DNA of 64,000 bases from Pyxidicoccus caerfyrddinensis (GTDB taxonomy: Bacteria > Myxococcota > Myxococcia > Myxococcales > Myxococcaceae). The stretch lies in assembly GCF_010894405.1 (NCBI RefSeq), contig NZ_JAAIYA010000007.1, forward strand, positions 372,001 to 436,000, in the 5' to 3' direction. The notes under the pieces are model-generated. The model was not told the origin of the DNA. It saw only the letters and a program-made list of their open reading frames with translations, and ran no database searches. Position numbers and translations under genes: made by a program. Positions 17,967 through 27,614 of the stretch are shown here, one piece after another (positions within the stretch are counted from its first letter, which is position 1; every line of letters begins with the position of its first letter).

Positions 17967-20597
17967 ATGACTCGTCGCCGTCCTGAAATCCTCGCTCCCG
18001 CGGGGGACCTCGACTCGATGAAGGCCGCGCTGGCCAGTGGCGCGGACGCCGTCTACTTCGGGCTGGATGAAGGCTTCAACGCGCGCGCCCGTGCGGAGAA
18101 CTTCTCGCTCGCCACCCTGCCCCAGACGCTGGCGCTCGTGCACCGCGCCGGGGCTCGGGCCTATCTGACGCTGAACACGTTGGTGTTCGAGCCAGAACTG
18201 CCCGTGGTGGAGGACATCCTGCGCCGGGTGGCCGCGGCGGGCGTGGACGCGCTCATCGTCCAGGACCCGGCGGTGGCGCTGGTGGCGCGTGCGGTGTGTC
18301 CGCAGATGGAGGTGCATGCCTCCACGCAGATGACGATTTCGAGCGCGGAGGGCGCGCGCTTCGCCCGGGGCCTGGGCGCCACGCGGGTGGTGGTGCCGCG
18401 CGAGCTGTCGGTGGCGGAGATTCGCCGGCTGGCGTCGGAGACGGACATCGAATTGGAGGTCTTCATCCACGGCGCGCTGTGCATGTCGTGGAGCGGCCAG
18501 TGCCTCACCAGCGAGGCGTGGGGTGGGCGCTCCGCCAACCGAGGCCAGTGCGCGCAGTCCTGCCGGCTGCCGTATGACCTGGTGGTGGATGGCCAGACGC
18601 GCGAATTGGGAGACGTGCAGTACCTCCTGAGCCCCAAGGACCTGGCGGGCGTCATGGCGGTGCCGCGGCTCGTGGACATCGGCGTGCACTCGCTGAAGAT
18701 TGAAGGCCGACAGAAGGGGCCGCAGTACGTGGCCACGGCGGTGCAGGGGTACCGGCGCTGGGTGGACGGCGTGGCGGCGGGGAAGCCGGACGCGGGCGCG
18801 CTGAAGAAGGACCTCGCGGACATGACGCTGTCGTACAGCCGGGGCTTCTCGCACGGCTTCTTCGCGGGCTCGGACCACCAGACGCTGGTGGAGGGGCGCT
18901 TCCCCAAGCACCGCGGCGCGTACCTGGGCCGGGTGGAGTCGGTGCACGGGCGCGACGTGCGCGTGGTGGATGACCCGGAGGGGCGTCCGTGGACGGGCGG
19001 GATGGGACAGGAGGAGCAGGAGCGCCCGGCGGAGCCGCAGGGCAAGGTGTCCTCGCCGCTGGAAGGCGAGGCGCCGGTGGCGGCGGAGCTGTCCCCGCGC
19101 CCCGGCATGGGCGTGGTGTTCGACGCGGGCCATCCGGAGGACAAGCACGAGCCCGGCGGTCCGCTGTTCCGCGTGGAGCGCAAGGGACGCGGCTGGGTGC
19201 TGGGCTTCGGCAACCCGGGGCCGGACCTGGCTCGCGTGGCACCGGGCCAGCGCGTGTGGGTGACGAGCGATCCATCGCTGGCGAAGCGCACGGAGGAGCT
19301 GCTGGCGCAGGGCGAGCCCGAGGGCCGCGTGCCGCTGGAGCTGGTGGTGTCCGGCACGGCTGGTGCGCCGCTGGCGGTGACGGGCAAGGCGCGCGGCGGG
19401 CACGTGTGCACGGTGTCGAGCGAGGTGATGCTGGCGGAGGCACGCGGTGGCGGCCTGGACGCGGCGCTGCTGAAGGACAAGCTGGCTGCGCTGGGCGGGA
19501 CGCCGTTCCACCTCGCGGGGCTCGACGTGTCCGGGCTGGCGCCGGGGCTGCACCTGCCGGTGTCGGAGCTGAAGGCGCTCAGGCGCAGGCTGGTGGCGGA
19601 GCTGTCGGAGGCAGTGGCGCGCGGGCCGGTGCGCACGGTGCACGAGGGCTCCACGCTGGAGGGCCTGCGTGCGTCGCTGCGCGAGCGCGTGACGGCGACG
19701 CCGGTGCCCGAGGGCGCGCGGCTGTTGCCGCTGTGCCGGACGGACGAGCAGTTGGAGGCCGTCATCGCTGCGGGGCTGCCCGAGGTGGAGCTGGACTGGA
19801 TGGAGCTGGTGGGCCTGCAGCGCGCAGTGGAGCGGGCGCGCGCGGCGGGGCTGAAGGTGACGATTGCGACGGTGCGCGTGCAGAAGCCCGGCGAGGAGGG
19901 CTACGACGCGCGCATCCAGAAGCTGAAGCCGGACGCGGTGCTGGTGCGGCACTGGGGCGCGATGATGCACTTCCTGGAGCGGCCTCCCGCGCCCGGGGAG
20001 CCGCGCCCCGCGCTGCACGGGGACTTCTCCCTCAACGTCACCAACTCGATAACGGCGCTGCACCTGCTCGGCCTGGGGCTGGACTCGCTGACCTTCGCGC
20101 ACGACCTGGACGCGGTGCAGCTGGAGGCCATGCTGGAGCACCTGCCGGCGGAGCGCTTCACGGTGACGGTGCACCACCACATCGCGACGTTCCACACGGA
20201 GCACTGCGTGTACTCACACACGCTGTCGCACGGGCGGGACTACCGCAGCTGCGGGCGGCCGTGTGAGCAACACCGCGTGTCGCTGAGGGACCACAAGGGA
20301 CTGGAGCACCCGGTGGTGGTGGACGTGGGGTGCCGCAACACGGTGTTCAACGCGCAGGCGCAGAGCGCGGCGTCCCTGGTGCCCCGGCTGCTGGAGCGCG
20401 GCGTGCGGCGCTACCGGGTGGAGTTCGTCCGCGAGTCGCGCGAGGAGGCCACGCGTGTGCTGTCCGCGTACCAGGACTTGCTCGCAGGTCGCATCGGCCC
20501 GGCGGAAGCCGTGCGCCGAGCGGCAGTGCACGAGCAGTTCGGCGTGACGAAGGGCACCATGAAGGTGCTCAACCCCACGTTCACCGTGCAGCGCTGA
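17967..20597 (+). CDS. U32 family protein (RlhA/TrhP-type RNA hydroxylation, long DUF3656 form)
   Basis: About 876 residues. It begins RRPEILAPAGDLDSMKAAL, then GADAVYFGL, the U32 start. The core cysteine region is LCMSWSGQCLTSEAWGGRSA, then NRGQCAQSCR, and a second set near the end is CVYSHTLSHGRDYRSCGRPC. E. coli members of this family are now known to hydroxylate rRNA or tRNA (RlhA on 23S rRNA, TrhP on tRNA), with a cysteine cluster likely to hold an Fe-S centre. The length and the C-terminal half resemble the DUF3656-containing RlhA branch, extended by about 200 residues. The start at 17967 is the one that gives the conserved N-terminus. Older annotations call this collagenase-like; peptidase activity is doubtful. 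Confidence 0.8.
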   Translation: MTRRRPEILAPAGDLDSMKAALASGADAVYFGLDEGFNARARAENFSLATLPQTLALVHRAGARAYLTLNTLVFEPELPVVEDILRRVAAAGVDALIVQDPAVALVARAVCPQMEVHASTQMTISSAEGARFARGLGATRVVVPRELSVAEIRRLASETDIELEVFIHGALCMSWSGQCLTSEAWGGRSANRGQCAQSCRLPYDLVVDGQTRELGDVQYLLSPKDLAGVMAVPRLVDIGVHSLKIEGRQKGPQYVATAVQGYRRWVDGVAAGKPDAGALKKDLADMTLSYSRGFSHGFFAGSDHQTLVEGRFPKHRGAYLGRVESVHGRDVRVVDDPEGRPWTGGMGQEEQERPAEPQGKVSSPLEGEAPVAAELSPRPGMGVVFDAGHPEDKHEPGGPLFRVERKGRGWVLGFGNPGPDLARVAPGQRVWVTSDPSLAKRTEELLAQGEPEGRVPLELVVSGTAGAPLAVTGKARGGHVCTVSSEVMLAEARGGGLDAALLKDKLAALGGTPFHLAGLDVSGLAPGLHLPVSELKALRRRLVAELSEAVARGPVRTVHEGSTLEGLRASLRERVTATPVPEGARLLPLCRTDEQLEAVIAAGLPEVELDWMELVGLQRAVERARAAGLKVTIATVRVQKPGEEGYDARIQKLKPDAVLVRHWGAMMHFLERPPAPGEPRPALHGDFSLNVTNSITALHLLGLGLDSLTFAHDLDAVQLEAMLEHLPAERFTVTVHHHIATFHTEHCVYSHTLSHGRDYRSCGRPCEQHRVSLRDHKGLEHPVVVDVGCRNTVFNAQAQSAASLVPRLLERGVRRYRVEFVRESREEATRVLSAYQDLLAGRIGPAEAVRRAAVHEQFGVTKGTMKVLNPTFTVQR

Positions 20598-20619
20598 CGT
20601 CGCGTCTCGAAGGGAAGCC

Positions 20620-21060
20620 ATGGCGCTCAAGAAACGCGGCAAACACTTCTACGGAGACTCACAGGTGGACATCCGCGATGAGCTGCGTCGCTATGGCACT
20701 CTCGCCGGGTACCCGCCCGTCCAATTCGCGGATGCGGTGTGCACGTGCGGCTCGCGGCACTTCCGGCTGAGCGTCGACGACGAAGAGGGCGTGGCCGTCC
20801 GCGTGTGCTCGGCGTGCGGACACGAGCACCCCATGGGCGACAGCGAGGAGTATCTCGATGAGGCCTCGCCGGGAGAGTGCGAGTGCCCCTGTGGCACCAA
20901 CGTCTTCGAGCTGACGGTGGGGGTCGCCCTCTACGACTCCAGCGATGATGTCCGGTGGTTGTACGTCGGGTGCCGCTGCAAGGCGTGCGGACTGACCGCG
21001 TGCTACGGCGACTGGAAGAACGAGTTCAATGGCTACGCGGAGCTCCTCCGCCGCGTCTGA
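20620..21060 (+). CDS. Small zinc-ribbon-like protein of unknown function
   Basis: A 146-residue soluble protein with no signal peptide and eleven cysteines, most of them in C-x-C or C-x-x-C spacing: DAVCTCGS, RVCSACGHEH, GECECPCGTN and VGCRCKACGL. That pattern suggests two zinc ribbons separated by an acidic stretch (DSEEYLDEASP). It begins 22 bp after the U32 gene with AGGGAAG before the ATG, so it probably shares that transcript. The ending CYGDWKNEFNGYAELLRRV is distinctive but I cannot assign a family. A nucleic-acid or metal role would be inference only. Confidence 0.75.
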   Translation: MALKKRGKHFYGDSQVDIRDELRRYGTLAGYPPVQFADAVCTCGSRHFRLSVDDEEGVAVRVCSACGHEHPMGDSEEYLDEASPGECECPCGTNVFELTVGVALYDSSDDVRWLYVGCRCKACGLTACYGDWKNEFNGYAELLRRV

Positions 21061-21074
21061 AGTCGCCCACTGAA

Positions 21075-22115
21075 TCAGTCCCGCGACGTCCGGCGCGAGA
21101 AGCGCAGCACGGCGCGGAACACGTCCTCCACCGCGTCGGCATCCACCTTCTGCTCCGAGGCCCACTGGCGCCGGAGCTTCAACAGGCTCTCTTCCCGCGC
21201 CAGGTCCGGAAACGGCAGGCCGTTCTCCGCCTTCACCCGGGCCGCCTCCTGCACCAGCCGCGCGCGGCGCTCCAGCAACTCCACCAGCTCGCGGTCCACC
21301 GCGTCGATGCGCTCGCGAATCTCCGGCAGGCCCTGAGGCGTGGGAAGGGCTTCGGAGGCCGCGAGGCTGTCCGAGGCCTTCGTGGCTTCGAGCTCCAGGT
21401 GCAGCCGCGTGAGTGCGTCCATCAGCCCCACGCGCGCGTCGCGGCCGTAGGGGTTCTCCGACTGCACGACGCCGAGCAGGTGGGGCACCTCCTGGCTCGC
21501 GTACTCCACCAGGCGGGCAATGGGCAGGAAGCTCGGCGGCGCGAAGGGCAGGCCCTTCCCCGCGTCGGCGCGCATCAGGCCGTGCGCCAGGAAGAACGTG
21601 AGCACGTGAGTGCGCGCCATCAGCGTGTCGTGCTCGTCCGGCGTCATCTCCGTCACCTCGCACCCCAACCGCTCGAACAGCGCCCGGGCCCGCCGCACGG
21701 CGTCCGGGTGCAGCTCGTTGGGGCACACCACGGTGCGCCGGGGCCTGTCTCCACGCGCGAGGCTGGCGGGGCCGAAGAGCGGGTGCGTGCCGGCCCAGGG
21801 AATGTCCCGGCCCAGCACCGAGGCCAGCACCTGCACCGGCTTCACCTTGACGCTCCCCACGTCGAGCACCGTCTGCGAGGGCTTCAGGTGCGGGCGCAAC
21901 TCCTGGAGCACCGCACGCATGGCCCCCACCGGCATGGCCAGCACCACGAGGCTCGCGCCGCTCACCGCCTCCGCGAGCGAGCCCACGCGCAGCTCCGGGG
22001 GCACCTCTGGCTGCCGTGGGTCATGCACCCGGTGCGGGACGCCTGCTTCGAGAAGCAACCCCGAGAGGGCGCGACCGAAGCGCCCATATCCCAGCAACGC
22101 GATGCTCTCCGTCAT
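21075..22115 (-). CDS. tyrA: Prephenate dehydrogenase with C-terminal chorismate mutase
   Basis: A 346-residue bifunctional enzyme of tyrosine biosynthesis. The N-terminal part has the Rossmann motif IALLGYGRFGRAL and the dehydrogenase landmarks VLDVGSVKVKP, AGTHPLFGP and a late DEHDTLMARTHVLTFFLAHG helix. Residues from about 255 onward (IRERIDAVDRELVELLERRA, VKAENGLPFPD) are an AroQ-type chorismate mutase domain. The domain order, dehydrogenase first, is opposite to E. coli TyrA. The start at 22115 (MTESIALL) follows GGGAG; an upstream ATG nine codons earlier is less likely. The gene is convergent with the zinc-ribbon gene, only 14 bp apart. Confidence 0.9.
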   Translation of the reverse strand: MTESIALLGYGRFGRALSGLLLEAGVPHRVHDPRQPEVPPELRVGSLAEAVSGASLVVLAMPVGAMRAVLQELRPHLKPSQTVLDVGSVKVKPVQVLASVLGRDIPWAGTHPLFGPASLARGDRPRRTVVCPNELHPDAVRRARALFERLGCEVTEMTPDEHDTLMARTHVLTFFLAHGLMRADAGKGLPFAPPSFLPIARLVEYASQEVPHLLGVVQSENPYGRDARVGLMDALTRLHLELEATKASDSLAASEALPTPQGLPEIRERIDAVDRELVELLERRARLVQEAARVKAENGLPFPDLAREESLLKLRRQWASEQKVDADAVEDVFRAVLRFSRRTSRD

Positions 22116-22207
22116 TGCGACAGGCTCCCGCTGCACGTGCACGATGATGATGAGGAGATCCTCGCATCGACGTCACCCTCGCGGAAGCCCCCCACCCGGG
22201 TCCGGAA

Positions 22208-23035
22208 TCACCGCCCCTGGAAGCGGGGAGGCCGGCGCTCGGCGAAGGCGGAGAAGGCCTCCGTGAGGTCATGCGACTGGAGGAACGCCGAGTTCCACAC
22301 CGCCACGTAGCGCAGGCCGTCTGCGATGGACTTGTCCGCGCAGTACTCCATCACCTGCTTGGCGCCCTGCACGACGAGCGGCGGGTTGTCCGCAATCCGC
22401 CGCGCCGTGGCCCGCGCCTCCATGAGCAGCGCCTCGGGCGTGGGGAACACCTCATTCACAAGGCCCATGCGCAGCGCCCTCGCCGAGTCCACGTCGCCGC
22501 CGGTGTAGGCCAGCTCGCGCGTGTTCCCCTCGCCGATGATGCGCGGCAGCCGCTGCAGCGCGCCCAGGTCCGCGACGATGCCGACCTTCACCTCGCGCAG
22601 GGAGAACTTCGCCTCTTGGGAGCAGTACCGAAAGTCACACGCGGCGATGAGGTCCATGCCCCCGCCGATGCACCAGCCGTGCACCGCGGCGATGACGGGC
22701 TTCTTGCACCGGGCCACGCCCTCCGTGGCCTGCTGCATCTCACCAATCAGCTTGAGCAGCTTCGTGCGCTCCAGCGCCAGGTTGCCCTCGGCGGTGAGCA
22801 GCGGTCCGAGGGACTCCATCATCCCCATCAAGTCCAGGCCGTAGGTGAAGTGGCTGCCCTCGCCGCGCACTAGCACGACACGCACGCTGTCGTCCGCGTC
22901 CAGGGCCTTCAGCGCCTCGGGCATCTCCCGCCAGAAGTCGGGGCCCATGGCGTTGCCCTTGCCCGGGCCGGTGAGCACCAGCTCGGCGACGCCCTCGCCC
23001 TTCTCGATGCGCAGTGACTTGTACGTGCCGTCCAT
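22208..23035 (-). CDS. Delta(3,5)-delta(2,4)-dienoyl-CoA isomerase (ECH1-like crotonase)
   Basis: A 275-residue crotonase-fold enzyme. The oxyanion segment is HGWCIGGGMDLIAACDFRYC. In the active region, SLREVKVGIVADLGALQRLP carries both acidic residues that ECH1 uses, the glutamate in REVKVG and the aspartate in ADLG. The downstream YVAVWNSAFLQSHDL block also resembles ECH1 more than ordinary enoyl-CoA hydratases, which have a second glutamate where this has aspartate. It would shift double bonds of odd-positioned unsaturated fatty acyl-CoAs so that the 2,4-dienoyl-CoA reductase can act. GGAGGAATGG precedes the ATG. Nothing nearby on the strand suggests an operon beyond the adjacent dnaE. Confidence 0.83.
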   Translation of the reverse strand: MDGTYKSLRIEKGEGVAELVLTGPGKGNAMGPDFWREMPEALKALDADDSVRVVLVRGEGSHFTYGLDLMGMMESLGPLLTAEGNLALERTKLLKLIGEMQQATEGVARCKKPVIAAVHGWCIGGGMDLIAACDFRYCSQEAKFSLREVKVGIVADLGALQRLPRIIGEGNTRELAYTGGDVDSARALRMGLVNEVFPTPEALLMEARATARRIADNPPLVVQGAKQVMEYCADKSIADGLRYVAVWNSAFLQSHDLTEAFSAFAERRPPRFQGR

Positions 23036-23090
23036 CCATTCCTCCGGGGAAATGAGCTGGACGGCACTTGACCAGATGCGGCGCCAGCGG

Positions 23091-26000
23091 TCAGCCGAAC
23101 TCCACCACCCGCATGCCGAACAGCCGGTCCACCGCGTGCAGCAGGTCGTCGTTCACCTGCACCTTGATGGACGTGTTGCCGATGAGCGCTTCGCCTTCGC
23201 CCTGGAAGAGCACGCTGACGGCCACCGGCGTGGCGCCCGCGTACTTCTTCGCCAGCTCGTGCAGCTTCGCCACCCGCTCCTCGGTGAGCAGGTCCGCGGG
23301 CACGCGCAACTCCAGCCGCTTCGTGCGCTTCTCGCGCACCGACTTGAGGCTCTGGATGTCGTCCACGATGAGCTCCGGCGTGGGCGACTCCTCGTCGCGC
23401 TGGCTGATCTGCACCGTACCCGTCACCAGGATGGGGTCGTCCGACTTGAGCAGGTGCTCCCAGTTCTCGAAGCCCGGCTTGGGCCCCTGCTTGGACCACT
23501 TGCCGTCCCGGCCCATGACGTTGCGCGTGCCGTCCTTGCCCGGGAAGCACACCAGCTCAATCGAGCCGGACAGGTCTTCAATCGTCACCCACGCCATGCG
23601 CTTGCCCGTCTTCGTGGGCCGCTCGCGCAGCACCGTGACGACGCCGGCCACCGTGAGCTTGTCGTCCTTGCGCGCCCGCTGCACCGCCGTAATCGGCTTC
23701 GCGTAGCGCTTCAGCTCCTTGTCGTACGCGTGCAGCGGATGGCCGGACACGTAGAAGCCGATGGCCTCCTTCTCCAGGGCCAGCCGCTCCTTCTCCGTCC
23801 ACTCCTCCACCGCGACGTACTCGTCCTTCATCCCGCCACCGCCACCGCCCGAGGCCGGGCCGGCCAGCATGCCGAACAGCGAGCTCTGCCCCGCGGCCTT
23901 GTCCTTCTGGCTCGCCGAGCCGCGGTTCATCGCCTTCTCAATCGTGTCGAAGATCTGCCGGCGCGGGCGCTTCTCGAAGTCGAAGGAGCCCGCCTTCACC
24001 AGCGCCTCCAGCACCTTCCGGTTGACCTTGCGGCCGTCCACGCGCTCGCAGAAGTCGAAGAGGCTCTTGAAGGGGCCGTCCTTGCGCGCCTCCAGAATCG
24101 ACTCAATCGCGCCCTCGCCCACGCCCTTGATGGCGCCGAGGCCGAAGCGGATCTTCCCCAACACCGCGCCGAAGTGCAGGTCCGACTGATTCACATCCGG
24201 CGGCAGCACCGCGAGGCCCGACTCGCGCGCCTCGCTGATGTGCTTCACCACCTTGTCGGTGTTGTCCTTCTCGCTGGAGAGAAGGGCCGCCATGAACTCG
24301 CACGGGTAATGCGCCTTCAGCCACGCCGTGTGGATGGTGACGAGGCCGTACGCCGCCGAGTGGCTCTTGTTGAAGCCGTACTCGGCGAACTTCTCCATGA
24401 GGTCGAAGATTTCGCCGGCCACCTTCAGGTCGACGCTGTTCTTCGCGCAGCCTTCGAGGAAGCCGGCCCGCTCGGCCTGCATGACCTCGGCCTTCTTCTT
24501 CCCCATGGCGCGGCGAAGCAGGTCGGCGCGGCCCAGGGTGTAGCCACCCAGGACCTGCGAGATCTGCATCACCTGCTCCTGGTACACGATGACGCCGTAC
24601 GTGTCCTTGAGCACCGGCTCCAGCGCGGGGTGCGGGTACGACACCTTCTCCCGGCCGTGCTTGCGGTTGATGAAGACGTCCACCATGCCGGAGTCCAGCG
24701 GACCCGGGCGGTAGAGCGCGCCGGCGGCGATGACGTCTTCGAAGCAGTTCGGCTTGAGCTTCACGACCATTTCCGTGAAGCCGCTCGACTCCATCTGGAA
24801 GACGCCGGCCGTGTCGCCCTTGGCCATCAGCTCCCAGACCTTGTCGTCGTTGAGCGGAATCTCGTGCCGGGGGATGTCCTTTTCGTGGTTGCGCTTCACC
24901 AGATCCAGCGCGTGCTGGATGACGGTGAGCGTCTTCAGGCCGAGGAAGTCGAACTTCACCAGGCCCGCCGCCTCCACCTCGTCCTTGGCGAACTGGGTGA
25001 TGAGCGTCTTCTCACCCGGCGGCTGGTAGACGGGCACGAACTCCCACAGCGGCTTGTCGGCAATCACCACGCCGGCCGCGTGCATGCCGGGCTGGCGGTG
25101 CAGGCCCTCCAGCGCGAGCGCGATTTCCAGCACGTCCTTGGTGGTGACGGGCCGGCCCTCCACCTCGCCGAGGTTGGTGGGCGTCTCCATCATCTCCTTG
25201 AGGCGAGGCTCCATCTCGATGGCCTCCTTCAAGGTGATGTTGAGGACCTCGGGCACCAGCTTGGCGATGCGGTCACCCTCGCTGAACGGCAGCGCGAAGA
25301 CGCGGCACACGTCGCGCAGCACGCTCTTCGCCTTGAGCGAGCCGAAGGTGATGATCTGCCCCACGTTCATCTCGCCGTACTTGCGGCCGACGTACTTGAT
25401 GACCTCGTCGCGGCGGTCCTGGCAGAAGTCGATATCGAAGTCCGGCATCGACACGCGCTCCGGATTCAGGAAGCGCTCGAACAGGAGGTTGTACGGAATG
25501 GGGTCCACGTCGGTGATGCGCAGCGCATAGGCCACGAGGCTGCCGGCGCCCGAGCCACGGCCCGGCCCCACGGGGATGTTCTGCTTCTTCGCCCAGTTGA
25601 TGAAGTCCTGGACGATGAGGAAGTAGCCGCTGAACCCCATCTTCTGGATGACGCCAATCTCCAGCTTCAGGCGGTCCAGGTACACCTCGCGGTCGATGGG
25701 GTACGTGACGGTGGCGGCCAGCTCCTGGAAGCGCTCGCGCAGGCCCTCGTAGGCCAGCTCCGCCATGAAGCTGTCCGGGGTGTGGCTGTCGGGCACCTTG
25801 AACGTGGGCAGCATGGGCTTGCCCAGCTTCAGCTCCAGGTTGCACTGCTCGGCGATGCGCTGGGTGTTGTGGACGGCCTCGGGGATGTCCTTGAAGGCCT
25901 CCAGCATCTCCGCGGGGCTCGTGACGTAGAGCTTGTCCGTGGAGTGCTTCATGCGCTTGCCGTCCGCCAGCGTCTTGCCGCTGGCGATGCACATGAGCAG

Positions 26001-26648
26001 CTCGTGTGCGCGCGCGTCCTCGCGCTTGATGTAGTGCGCGTCCGCGGTGGCGCACAGCGGGATGTCCATGTCCCGCGAGAGCTGCTTGAGGTTCTCGTTG
26101 GCCTTTTCCTGCTCGGGCATCCCGTTGGACTGCACCTCGAGGAAGAAGTGCCCGGGATCGAAGATGTCCTTGTACTCCTGCGCGGCGCGGCGGGCGTGGT
26201 CCATGTCGCCGCGGAAGCACGCGCTCGTCACTTCACCGCCGAGGCACGCGGTGAGGGCGAAGAGCCCCTTGCTGTGCTCGGCCAGCACCTTCTTGTCGAT
26301 GCGGGGGTGGTAGTAGAAGCCCTGCATGTACGCGGTGGAGGAGAGGTAGCGGAGGTTCGCGTAGCCCTCCGCGTTCTTCGCCACGAGGATGAGGTGGTGG
26401 GACACCTTCTCCGAGCGGTCCTCACGACCCTTGGGGCCCGCGACGTAGGCCTCCATGCCGAGGATGGGCTTGATGCCGGCGTCCTTGGCCTTCTTGTAGA
26501 AGTCGATGGCGCCAAACATGTTGCCGTGGTCCGTCACGGCAACGCTGGTCATCCCCTTCTCCTTCACCGTCTTGATGAGGTCCTTCATCCGAATCGCCCC
26601 ATCGAGGAGCGAATAGAGCGTGTGCAGGTGGAGGTGGGTGAAAGACAT
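23091..26648 (-). CDS. dnaE: DNA polymerase III alpha subunit
   Basis: An 1185-residue replicative polymerase, close to the E. coli DnaE length. It starts with the PHP domain (FTHLHLHTLYSLLDGA). The palm has GPGRGSGAGSLVAYAL and, near residue 402, the catalytic PDFDIDF. Further on come the fingers (GVIVYQEQVMQISQVLGGY), a helix-hairpin-helix segment (GLGAIKGVGEGAIESI) and the OB/tau-binding C-terminal part. It synthesises the leading and lagging strands with DnaN and the clamp loader. A GGAG site precedes the start. The gene is divergent from the Spy-like gene, with about 400 bp between. No anomaly seen. Confidence 0.97.
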   Translation of the reverse strand: MSFTHLHLHTLYSLLDGAIRMKDLIKTVKEKGMTSVAVTDHGNMFGAIDFYKKAKDAGIKPILGMEAYVAGPKGREDRSEKVSHHLILVAKNAEGYANLRYLSSTAYMQGFYYHPRIDKKVLAEHSKGLFALTACLGGEVTSACFRGDMDHARRAAQEYKDIFDPGHFFLEVQSNGMPEQEKANENLKQLSRDMDIPLCATADAHYIKREDARAHELLMCIASGKTLADGKRMKHSTDKLYVTSPAEMLEAFKDIPEAVHNTQRIAEQCNLELKLGKPMLPTFKVPDSHTPDSFMAELAYEGLRERFQELAATVTYPIDREVYLDRLKLEIGVIQKMGFSGYFLIVQDFINWAKKQNIPVGPGRGSGAGSLVAYALRITDVDPIPYNLLFERFLNPERVSMPDFDIDFCQDRRDEVIKYVGRKYGEMNVGQIITFGSLKAKSVLRDVCRVFALPFSEGDRIAKLVPEVLNITLKEAIEMEPRLKEMMETPTNLGEVEGRPVTTKDVLEIALALEGLHRQPGMHAAGVVIADKPLWEFVPVYQPPGEKTLITQFAKDEVEAAGLVKFDFLGLKTLTVIQHALDLVKRNHEKDIPRHEIPLNDDKVWELMAKGDTAGVFQMESSGFTEMVVKLKPNCFEDVIAAGALYRPGPLDSGMVDVFINRKHGREKVSYPHPALEPVLKDTYGVIVYQEQVMQISQVLGGYTLGRADLLRRAMGKKKAEVMQAERAGFLEGCAKNSVDLKVAGEIFDLMEKFAEYGFNKSHSAAYGLVTIHTAWLKAHYPCEFMAALLSSEKDNTDKVVKHISEARESGLAVLPPDVNQSDLHFGAVLGKIRFGLGAIKGVGEGAIESILEARKDGPFKSLFDFCERVDGRKVNRKVLEALVKAGSFDFEKRPRRQIFDTIEKAMNRGSASQKDKAAGQSSLFGMLAGPASGGGGGGMKDEYVAVEEWTEKERLALEKEAIGFYVSGHPLHAYDKELKRYAKPITAVQRARKDDKLTVAGVVTVLRERPTKTGKRMAWVTIEDLSGSIELVCFPGKDGTRNVMGRDGKWSKQGPKPGFENWEHLLKSDDPILVTGTVQISQRDEESPTPELIVDDIQSLKSVREKRTKRLELRVPADLLTEERVAKLHELAKKYAGATPVAVSVLFQGEGEALIGNTSIKVQVNDDLLHAVDRLFGMRVVEFG

Positions 26649-27046
26649 GGGCTCGTGCCACTCCAGGAGGAGAGATGCTGAACACTAGGGCCGCGCTCCC
26701 CTGCTCGCCAGTCCAGTATCGAGACTCTGGAGGTAGGCGACGGCGGAGCCGATAAATCGGCCCTGGAGCCTCTTCTGCCATGGGCGGAAGCGGGGGCGAA
26801 GAAAGTAACGACGCGGCCCTGCTGGCGCCCGTTACCGTGCCGCCGTCCAGGCGGCCTCCGCTGCGATTTCGGGGTGTTGCGAGGCCTCCTGCCGGGCGGC
26901 CGGGCAGGCCCGGGTGTCAGTCCGGGTGTCGGCCCGGCACCCTTCACACTTCTTCACGCCCCGTACAGGCCCACGAAACGGGCGACCGGCACATTGAGCA
27001 CTGTCGACAACCCCTGCCGGGCCCGCTGGGCCCCGGAGACAGTGCC
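26649..27046. other. Divergent intergenic region between dnaE and the Spy-like gene
   Basis: This 398-bp stretch contains no convincing gene. It should hold the promoters for dnaE (minus) and for the Spy-like gene (plus). Around 26885-26940 it carries several short C/G-rich direct repeats (CCGGGTGTC occurs twice within 21 bp) that can fold but resemble no named regulatory element. I could not pick a reliable promoter. Confidence 0.5.
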
Positions 27047-27493
27047 ATGATGAAGAAGCTCGCCATTGCCGGTTCCGCCGTCCTCGCCGTCGTCCTCCTC
27101 AGTGGCTTCGCCTTCCGCGGCGGCCATGGCTGGGGCCACAACCCCGAGCGCATCAAGCAGATGGTGACCTGGCGGCTGAACGACAAGCTGGAGGACCTGG
27201 ACGCCACCGACGCCCAGCGCCAGTCCATCAACGCCGTGAAGGACCGCCTGTTCGACGACGGCGTGCAGCTCATGGAGGAGCAGCACTCGGCGCGCGATGA
27301 GGCCTTCGCCCAGCTGGCGTCGGACGCCCCGGACGCGCAGAAGCTGCACTCGCTGGTGGATGCCCGCATCGACGCCATGCGCGCCTTCGCCCACAAGATG
27401 ACGGATGCCGCGCTGGAGGTGCACGGCACGCTGACGCCGGAGCAGCGCAAGGAGCTGGCCACCGAGTTCCGTGAGCGCACGGGCGTGAAGTGA
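27047..27493 (+). CDS. Spy/CpxP-like periplasmic protein
   Basis: A 148-residue exported protein. It begins MMKKLAIAGSAVLAVVLLSG, a signal peptide, then FRGGHGWGHNPERI. The mature part is helical and resembles the periplasmic Spy/CpxP chaperone fold. The C-terminal repeat TLTPEQRKELATEF is the LTxxQ-type motif of that family, and the middle segment LDATDAQRQSINAV is a second degenerate copy. It would act as an ATP-independent chaperone or envelope-stress sensor partner; no two-component genes lie nearby. GGAG precedes the start by 8 bp, and a hairpin terminator follows the stop. Confidence 0.72.
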   Translation: MMKKLAIAGSAVLAVVLLSGFAFRGGHGWGHNPERIKQMVTWRLNDKLEDLDATDAQRQSINAVKDRLFDDGVQLMEEQHSARDEAFAQLASDAPDAQKLHSLVDARIDAMRAFAHKMTDAALEVHGTLTPEQRKELATEFRERTGVK

Positions 27494-27501
27494 ACGCCCG
27501 G

Positions 27502-27529
27502 ACGGGCCCGCCCCTGAAGGCGGGCCCGT
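27502..27529 (+). terminator. Hairpin terminator after the Spy-like gene
   Basis: A perfect 11-bp stem (ACGGGCCCGCC / GGCGGGCCCGT) with a 6-base loop begins 9 bp after the stop codon. There is no T-run behind it, as is common in GC-rich genomes, so it is a likely but not certain terminator. Confidence 0.65.
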
Positions 27530-27614
27530 GCGCCGTGGGGCACTGAACGCCCCGGCCCTGTACGGAGGTGGGAATGGGTGGGCGGCAAGATGCGCCACGG
27601 CTAGTTTCAAGTCC

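Noticed and set aside
22845..26681. About 1280-codon plus-strand frame opposite dnaE
   Set aside because: DnaE motifs (PHP, PDFDIDF) are on the minus strand; the opposite frame is a shadow.
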